Source of the DNA: Carettochelys insculpta
Taxonomy: Eukaryota > Chordata > Testudines > Carettochelyidae
NCBI RefSeq assembly: GCF_033958435.1
Contig: NC_134152.1
Span: forward strand, 19,628,001 to 19,692,000
Reading direction: 5' to 3'
Length of the DNA: 64,000 nucleotides
The notes below the pieces were generated by a model. That model made no database searches. It was given only the letters and a program-made list of their open reading frames with translations, and was not told where the DNA came from. Positions within the stretch are counted from its first letter, which is position 1; each line of letters starts with the position of its first letter. Position numbers and translations under genes: made by a program. Shown here piece by piece: positions 58,382 through 64,000 of the stretch.

Positions 58382-58906
58382 GTCCATTGCTCATATCACT
58401 AGACAAACTGGTCTTTCATGAATTCACCACCTTAACTTATCAAAGAGAAGGGGGGCGCAACAGCTAAAGCAATAGAAAGAGAGGACTTATCTGTCAAAAA
58501 GTTTGCACCAAATGAAAAGTGTTCTCTCATGTGAAACAACAGTGAAGGAGGAAACACTAGAGATTTTGTTCAGGACAGCAGTATGTGTGTCCTAGTTTAC
58601 TTTGCCACTATAACCTGTATAAGCATCTGGGGAGAACAAACACGAGCTGTGTGAAACAGAGGGTGATGTGAGCTATGTATCCCAAGCTACAAAGTGATTT
58701 ATTGCAAGAGTCTAGAAACCAACTGTGGTAGAAAAAGGTTGCTTCCCTGCAGGTTTTGCAAATCTTTCACTGCAAGAGACTATACTTTAATGGATGTGCC
58801 ATTGATTTTCTGCAGGATCTTTCAGTCCCTCCAGTAAAGAGGAGCATTTTCAGCTGGCACCACTAGACAGCAAACTTTTAGTAACCTAAGCAGTGGCCTT
58901 GACCAC
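58382..58906. other. Unassigned unique sequence
   Basis: No recognised feature. Confidence 0.45.
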
Positions 58907-59002
58907 TTTGGCACCCAATTATCAGAGGGGTAGCCATGTTAGTCTCGATCTGCAAAAGCAACGAGGGGTCCTGTGACACCTTATAGACTAACAGAAATGT
59001 AT

Positions 59003-59040
59003 GAGCATAAGCTTTCGTGGGCAAAGATCCACTTCATCAG
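59003..59040 (-). ncRNA. Hammerhead-ribozyme-like motif downstream of the GIY-YIG ORF
   Basis: Minus strand: CTGATGA, extra A, GTGGA/CCCAC stem II (one mismatch), GAAA, GC-TTAT-GC stem III with its tetraloop, then T and C, the position expected for cleavage. Stem III is complete here, unlike the 54.7-kb copy. Stem I is not obvious. Placement just after the ORF and before the tail fits the arrangement known for Penelope-like elements. Confidence 0.5.
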
Positions 59041-59119
59041 GTGCAGGTAGTGGAAATTTGCAGAGGCAGGTATAAATAGGCAGGCCAGAGCAAGGCTGGA
59101 GATAACGAGGTTAACTCAA

Positions 59120-59602
59120 TCAGGGAGGGTGAGGCCCACTACCAGCAGTTGATCTGGATTTGTGAACACCAAGAGAGGAGAAACTGCTTTTGTATTTAGC
59201 CAGCCAATCACAGTCTTTGTTTAATCCTGAGCTGAGGGTGTCAAATTTGCAGATGAAATGCAGCTCAGCAGTTTCTCTTTGGAGTCTGGTTTTAAAATTT
59301 TTTTGCGGTAGGATAGCTACTTTCAAATCTGTCACTGTGTGTCCTGGGAGATTGAAGTGCTCTTCTACAGGCTTTTGTACATTGCCATTTCTGATATCCG
59401 ACTTGTGTGTATTTATTCTTTTCTGTAGGGACTGTCCAGTTTGTCCAATGTATATAGCAGAGGGGCATTGCTGGCACATGATGGCATATATTACATTGGT
59501 AGATGTGCAGCTGAATGAACCTGTGATGGTGTGACTGACCTGGTCAGGTCCTGTGATGGTGTTGCTGGTGTAGATATGTGGGCAGACACACCATTCGATC
59601 AT
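59120..59602 (-). CDS. Penelope-type GIY-YIG endonuclease domain, 5'-truncated ORF
   Basis: This ORF of 160 codons has no internal stop. Residues 38-70 read VIYAIMCQQCPSAIYIGQTG then QSLQKRINTHKSDIR. That carries the paired GIY and YIG elements (IYAI…YIGQTG), a CXXC in the loop between them, and the catalytic-type Arg in QKR. PVEEHFNLPGHTVTDL and RLQRETAELHFICKFDTLSS with GLN follow, matching the V.EHFN..GH…DL and R…E…I..L.TL.P.GLN positions of PLE endonucleases. The domain nicks target DNA for primed reverse transcription. The Met at 59602 is incidental because the RT domain that should precede it is missing. The product is unlikely to be functional alone. Confidence 0.9.
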   Translation of the reverse strand: MIEWCVCPHIYTSNTITGPDQVSHTITGSFSCTSTNVIYAIMCQQCPSAIYIGQTGQSLQKRINTHKSDIRNGNVQKPVEEHFNLPGHTVTDLKVAILPQKNFKTRLQRETAELHFICKFDTLSSGLNKDCDWLAKYKSSFSSLGVHKSRSTAGSGPHPP

Positions 59603-59658
59603 ACATTTCTGTTAGTCTATAAGGTGCCACAGGACCCCTCGTTGCTTTGGCACCCAAT

Positions 59659-60281
59659 GTTTGTCTTATAGTCAGAACTTAAGAAAAAGGTGCTCTTCCA
59701 TTTCCTTGAAGAAAGTGATGGAGATGGCACCTACGGGAGCCAAAAAATCTAATCACAGAGAACTTACAGTTGAATTGAGCAATGGTGATGAAAAGAAAAT
59801 TCAAGCTGCAACATCACCAACCACAAATGTTTAAAAAAATCCACAAACTGGGCCAGAAAATGTCTGGAGATTTCACTAAAGCAATCTGCTTTGGATATTT
59901 TTATTAGCCTACTGGGTTTGAGGGTCTTTAAAGTTCACATTTTCTCAAGCTCTGTTCTGCCCATGAGGGCTAGTGCTCTCTTCTTGTTAAAAGTAAAAGT
60001 TGAAAGGTAGGATGGAGAGCAACAGCCTGTAGGTACAGGCCATGTTGACAACAGTGGGGGAAAGAGAGATACAAGACACTGATTAATCTTAGACCTTTTG
60101 ATAAAGGATCTTTCCTACCCACACAGATCTGACAGGACCTGTGGTTTTTAAGACATCTTCCAAGACACTCCTACAAAACAAATTCAGTCTATTTACATTG
60201 AACCAGTACCTTAGCCAAGTTACTTTCAGTTAAAACAGTAACAGCCTGCCTACACATTCTCCATCAGGAAGAAACATGCTA
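59659..60281. other. Unassigned unique sequence
   Basis: No recognised gene or element. Confidence 0.45.
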
Positions 60282-61109
60282 CAGGTTGAAAGTGTCTCAT
60301 CAAGCAGCATCCACGTTCCAGCAGGACCACACATGAGGATGGATCTGCGAGCACCTGAACCAGAGACCCCCAGCTGCCTAGAGCCGGTGTAGTTGGCGGG
60401 CTGCAGCTGAACCCCCACTGGTGGCAGGGAGCTCCACTTACAGCCCTACTGGCAGCCCTACTGTGGGGAGCTGAGCAGGGAGCCCCACTGAGAGCTGCAC
60501 AGCAGGGAGCCAGGCTGGGGAGTCTTGGGGGGAGCCTGTCCAGGGTCTGGGAGTTCTGCTGGAGGGGAGCCAGGACTAGGGCTGCAGAGCCCTTTAGGGA
60601 GAGTGGCCTGGGTGGAAGAGCCCAGCCAGTAGCAATGCAGCACAAAGCCAAGCCAGGGTTGGGCACATCAGGGTGAGCCAAGCCAGGGCTGGGAAGTCCT
60701 GCTAGCAGCCCCGCAGTGTTGGAGAGCTGGGCTGGGGCCAGGGAGTCCCATGAGGAGCCCAACTGGGGAAGGGAGCTTTGCCAGCAACTGCAGTGGAAGG
60801 GAGCCAGGCCAGACTGGGCAGCCCTGCCTGCAGTCCCATGGCGAGGAGCCAGGCTGGTGCTGGGGAGTCCCCTGAGGAACCTTGGCTGGGCAACCCCATT
60901 GGTGTAGACATCCCTGCCAACAGCCCTGTGGCAAGAAGCCCCACCAGGAGTGGAGCACCCTCAAGCAGCCTGTCGGCAGGGAGCAGGTGGTGGGCAGGAG
61001 GGGCGATTCCCAGGCTAGCCCAGGGACCTGATCATCCCTGGTCCAGCAAATTCCCTTGTTTGGCACCACTTAGGCATGGAGGGTGCTGGCCCAGGGAGAT
61101 ACGACCTGC
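60282..61109. mobile_element. pogo/Tigger-like family 1 element, long GC-rich form
   Basis: The left CAGGTTGAAAGTGTCTCATC follows TA (60280-60281). The right end CCAGGGAGATACGACCTG is its inverse, with CA in place of TA after it. Near the right end, GGTCCAGCAAATTCCCTTGT matches the subterminal block of the short family 1 copies (inverse of GAGAGAATTTGC). The interior is made of diverged GGGAGCCAGGCTGGGG units (about 60470-60990), which generate several proline/leucine-rich artefact ORFs. No transposase is visible. Confidence 0.65.
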
Positions 61110-61906
61110 ATGTCTGATTGCTGATCATCAGTGAGATCATTTGGAAGTGCATGTTTTGTGTGAACAACACTCCACTGGTTGTACCGTAGTTTCTTGTGCT
61201 CATGGCAATTGGGCAAAGTGTAATTATTCTTTTCCTAGCTAAGTATTGCAGATTACTAAAGGAACTGGTCTGGCAAAATGTGTGTGTTCTTAAAAGGTGG
61301 GGGGGGTAACTGGGGAGTGGCTAGGGAGCAGGGTGTATTGTTAACCAAACTATAGGTTCACCCCTGTTTGCATTGTCATGTTGGCAGCATGACTGTGAAA
61401 TGTGCAGTTCCAGAAGTGACACCGAGATATCAGACCCTGATTCTCCGTCTCTTTAGTCTTCCCACATGAGCTATTATCTGTAGGTGGTATTTCCAAAAGG
61501 AGAGATTTTGGAAGGCCTGGGACTTAGCAGATAAAAGGACACACAAAGAACCCTTGATTTTCTAGGCAGCCCACCTTCAAGTCTAGGTATCTCCCCTCCC
61601 CTTGTTTTAGTAATTTGTTCCGTAATCAAATCAACCCTGCCTCATGGCTGTTTCAATAATTAATGCAAGTGAATTAAGTAAGAGTCCAGTGAGTATGCTA
61701 TGAAGAATATTAATACTAATATTAATGTTCTCTTGAACAGTTGTATTATGGGAACCTCCCAAGACCTCAGTATTCAGGGGCTCCATTATACTGAGCGCTG
61801 TATAAACAGAGACAATCCCCACCCCAAAGAGTTTACATGACTGGGCGCAGGGCTCCCAAAGGCTGGATGTGCAATCTTTGAATGTACACTTTCTACATTT
61901 TTATCA
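61110..61906. other. Mostly unique; ancient SINE fragment at 61775-61840
   Basis: GGGGCTCCATTATACTGAGC, GCTGTATAAACAGAGACAAT and CCCCAAAGAGTTTAC resemble the old amniote SINE block that accompanies MIR-like sequence at 15.6 kb. The remainder is unassigned. Confidence 0.5.
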
Positions 61907-62032
61907 GGGGGTGGCCATGTTAGTCTGTATCCACAAAAACAATGAGAAGTCCTGTGGCACCTTACAGACTAACAGATTTTTTGGAGCATAAGCTTTCATT
62001 GGCAAAGACCCTCTTTGTCAGATGCATTGACA
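61907..62032 (-). mobile_element. Penelope-like family A tail, single orientation
   Basis: The minus strand reads TGCATCTGACAAAGAGGGTC, TTTGCCAATGAAAGCTTATG, TCTGTTAGTCTGTAAGGTGC, then GACTAACATGGCCACCCCCTGATA. The core keeps CTGACAA-hairpin-GAAAGC-TTAT-GC. It has no inverted partner, unlike most copies. Confidence 0.88.
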
Positions 62033-62096
62033 TTAAGTGAGTATCTGCTTACTATGAGCAAGGGGTTCATAGTCTATCCCACAAGGCAGTGTTTCC

Positions 62097-62857
62097 CATT
62101 TTATTTGGCCACAGAACCCTTTCAGACCTGAAAGAATTTTGCAGACCCCCTAATAACAGTCATATATGGAACTGAAAAAGTAGACTACAGTGGTAAACAA
62201 GATCATGAGATCAGCATTTAGTTTAGTTTCACATACTTAAAAACAAAAATCAGATTTAATGTGTACAGAAATGAAGCTCAAAAACTAATACGCATTATAT
62301 TGGCAGTTTTCAATGCAAAGAGTGATTTTTCTTCTTTTCTTTGCAATTTCTTTTTATATTTGGTTTAATACTGGAAAGTTGGAGTCATGTATCTGGGGCA
62401 GCATTCAGTCAATTTCTGTATTTCAGTTTTTTTACTGTGCAGTTCGAGAATCCAGTTTTACCCAAGCATGTCCTGGCGAAGGGTAACAGCCAACAAATGG
62501 CATGCCTTAATAAAGCAAAATATTCTTGACATAAGCCACCTCAAAATGATCCATGCTTCCTCAGAGTATGGGGCATTGTGGTGTTATAGACCAGGTGATC
62601 GCACCACTAAAAGAGTCTGTGCGCAGTGCTGAGTAGTGACATCGCCATCATTGTCTCTGGCTAAGCTAGCATTATACAGGGACAGTTATCGTGGCCAACA
62701 CAAATGAAAATTGTTTTTAATAAAATTAATAAATGCTTAAATATTAATGATTATTTTTACATCATAAAATGTCATTGTAATGGAATTTTCTTGCCGAACC
62801 CTTATTTTCAATTCACAGAATCCAAGGGTTCCATGGAACACCATTTGGGAAACACTG
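62097..62857. mobile_element. hAT element with CAGTGTTTCCCA ends
   Basis: The left CAGTGTTTCCCATTTTATTT and the right CCATTTGGGAAACACTG are inverted repeats. The flanks CCACAAGG (62089-62096) and CCATAAGG (62858-62865) match 7/8. Next to the right end, TTCCATGGAACACC pairs with the left CCACAGAACCC in the usual fashion. The 761-bp interior is AT-rich and non-coding. Confidence 0.9.
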
Positions 62858-62865
62858 CCATAAGG

Positions 62866-63776
62866 AATAGTCTAACCATCTATATTACCCTAGCACTATC
62901 ACTTGTGCTTATGACCCCTTAGGTGTTTTTGAAAGTCTCTCTCTGTGTTTAAAAAATGTGCAAGAGACCCTTCCTCTATATTTCTGCAGTTACCATGGTG
63001 CCTGGTAGAATCCTTAAACAATGCCTGCTTGTCCATGTTCCAGTCCAGTCAGATTAAATAAAAGAGGTGATTTAAAGACAGTTTAAGAAACGCTATGCTC
63101 TTAGCCCTGGTCAGATTTACCCAGTCAGCTCATTTGCTCCTTTCTGCAATGTCCATCTTTATTACAGATATGATGCCATCACTTACCACCCTGGAAAACA
63201 AAGAAAAAATCCTTCCTTGTGGTTTGTGACTCAAATGCCTGGCTTTCCCTTCCACAGAATGTCTAAATTGAGAACATCCTTAAAACATTCCCACATTTAT
63301 GCTACTAGGGTGCAAGATTAGGTCAGCTGGTAATTAGAACTGCCTGCAGGAGGCTAAAGACTGATAACTTGCTGTCCTTTGCAGAGAACACCATAGCATG
63401 AATGCGTGTGGGGAAGGGATGCTAGACACTGGATGTGAGTAAGGCACAGAATTTGAACACTTACCTTTTAAAACCTATTTCTTCATTTTGAAAATGTGTG
63501 TGGGAGGAGTGATATATGTTTGTACATATACACATGTAAGCCCTTTTGTGGTCAGTTTCCTAATCGCTCAACATTTTTCAGATTACAGGATAAACTTTCA
63601 GAAGAGCTGAGGTCCTGCCAACCAATGAACTGCAGACAAACTTGAGAACTTACACTTTTTCCATTATAGGTACAAACTGCCCAATAAGCCAACAAATAAA
63701 AAGCTTTTGTTTTAGTCTTGTCATTTAGCTTTTTTCAAAGACACACAGGTATCCAGCTGCCATTTACTTTTAATGG
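62866..63776. other. Unassigned unique sequence
   Basis: No recognised gene or element. Confidence 0.45.
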
Positions 63777-63880
63777 GATATGATGGGCAAGGTAACATCT
63801 TTTATTGGGCCACTGTCTCTTGGTAAAGAGTCAAGCTCTGGAGTTTACAGCGAGCTCTTCTTCAAGAGTTTTAAGGGAAT
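63777..63880 (-). mobile_element. Penelope-like tail, family C
   Basis: The minus strand contains CTTGAAGAAGAGCTC, CTCCAGAGCTTGACTCT, then GGCCCAATAAAAGATGTTAC and CTTGCCCATC. This corresponds to the widespread reptilian repeat with AAGAGCTCTGTGTAAGCTCG and AATAAAAGATATTACCTCAC. Its layout (CTNGAAGA, extra A, GAGCTC hairpin, (G)A(A)AGCTT) parallels families A and B with a different stem II. Stem II is damaged in this copy, and the boundaries are approximate. Confidence 0.6.
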
Positions 63881-64000
63881 GCCTGTCCCATTTATGTCAC
63901 TGAAAAATCTTTCTCCTAAAATCCCAATACGTAAGCATGTACTTGACTTCCATACTGTCTGCTACTCCAATTGGAGTCAATGGGATTACTCACGAGCATA

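Larger units (their letters stand above)
58920..59645 (-). mobile_element. Penelope-like element with GIY-YIG ORF, inverted tail and 13-bp TSD
   Basis: On the minus strand: a 46-nt inverted piece of tail, a GIY-YIG ORF (59602-59120), a short untranslated spacer, the HHR-like motif (59040-59003), then the tail ending in GGCTACCCCTCTGATA. TTTGGCACCCAAT is duplicated exactly at 58907-58919 and 59646-59658. The reverse transcriptase half is missing, so this is a 5'-truncated insertion. Tail and inverted piece share private variants (ACGAGGGGTCC, ACAGAAATGTA), so both arms came from one template. This copy identifies all the SINE-like pieces in the window as PLE tails. Confidence 0.93.

Noticed and set aside
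60250..60762. 170-codon minus-strand proline/alanine-rich ORF and neighbours on both strands
   Set aside because: Overlapping open frames on both strands reflect the GC-rich tandem units inside a Tigger-like element.
2003..62857. Idea that the many short inverted-repeat units form a CRISPR-like or regulatory array
   Set aside because: Spacing is irregular, families differ, and each unit has its own termini and target duplications, which is transposon behaviour.

Overview
This window looks like gene-poor vertebrate nuclear DNA, almost certainly from a cryptodiran (hidden-necked) turtle. No operon-like gene packing is present. The ORFs are short and mostly run through repeats. Several repeat families point to a turtle: a tRNA-derived SINE with a CR1-type tail (34.5 kb, minus strand) of the kind described from tortoises, many CR1 LINE 3' pieces, and many small DNA elements with the terminal motif GGCTACGTCTACAC. 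I recognise no host exon, rRNA, functional tRNA gene or CRISPR array. The window is best read as intergenic or deep intronic sequence filled with transposon fossils.

Layout. 0-6.8 kb is a dense cluster: several Harbinger-type miniature elements, a CR1 tail, a pogo/Tigger-like element, a decayed Ty3/gypsy gag fragment with a recognisable zinc knuckle, an (AC)n tract, a ~50-bp minisatellite and a Penelope-like insertion. 6.8-13.3 kb is mostly unique, with one hAT element. 13.9-32 kb alternates unique sequence with fold-back Harbinger-type elements (14.0, 17.1, 19.7, 24.3, 28.8 kb), Tigger-like elements (21.6, 25.5, 25.8 kb), hAT elements (27.6, 29.5 kb) and Penelope-like copies (23.1, 28.3, 29.1 kb). 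32-41 kb holds coding fossils: a CR1 ORF2 C-terminus, a pseudogene resembling ZMYM/TTF-type hAT proteins, a hAT dimerisation-domain fragment, and the tRNA-derived SINE. 41-53 kb is largely unique, with GC-rich fold-back repeats and a well-preserved 711-bp Harbinger-type element at 50 kb. 53-64 kb is rich in CR1 and Penelope-like copies, including one insertion at 58.9-59.6 kb that still carries an uninterrupted GIY-YIG endonuclease ORF.

The main result concerns a SINE-looking repeat that recurs at 6.0, 23.2, 29.2, 54.7, 57.3, 58.9 and 61.9 kb. The 59-kb copy shows that this repeat is the 3' tail of a Penelope-like retroelement (PLE). The tail contains a hammerhead-ribozyme-like core: CUGANGA, a hairpin, GAAA, and a minimal stem III. 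Two related tails with different stem II sequences are also present. Many copies end in an inverted repeat of the same tail, and several have clear target-site duplications. I found no host gene that these elements obviously serve.
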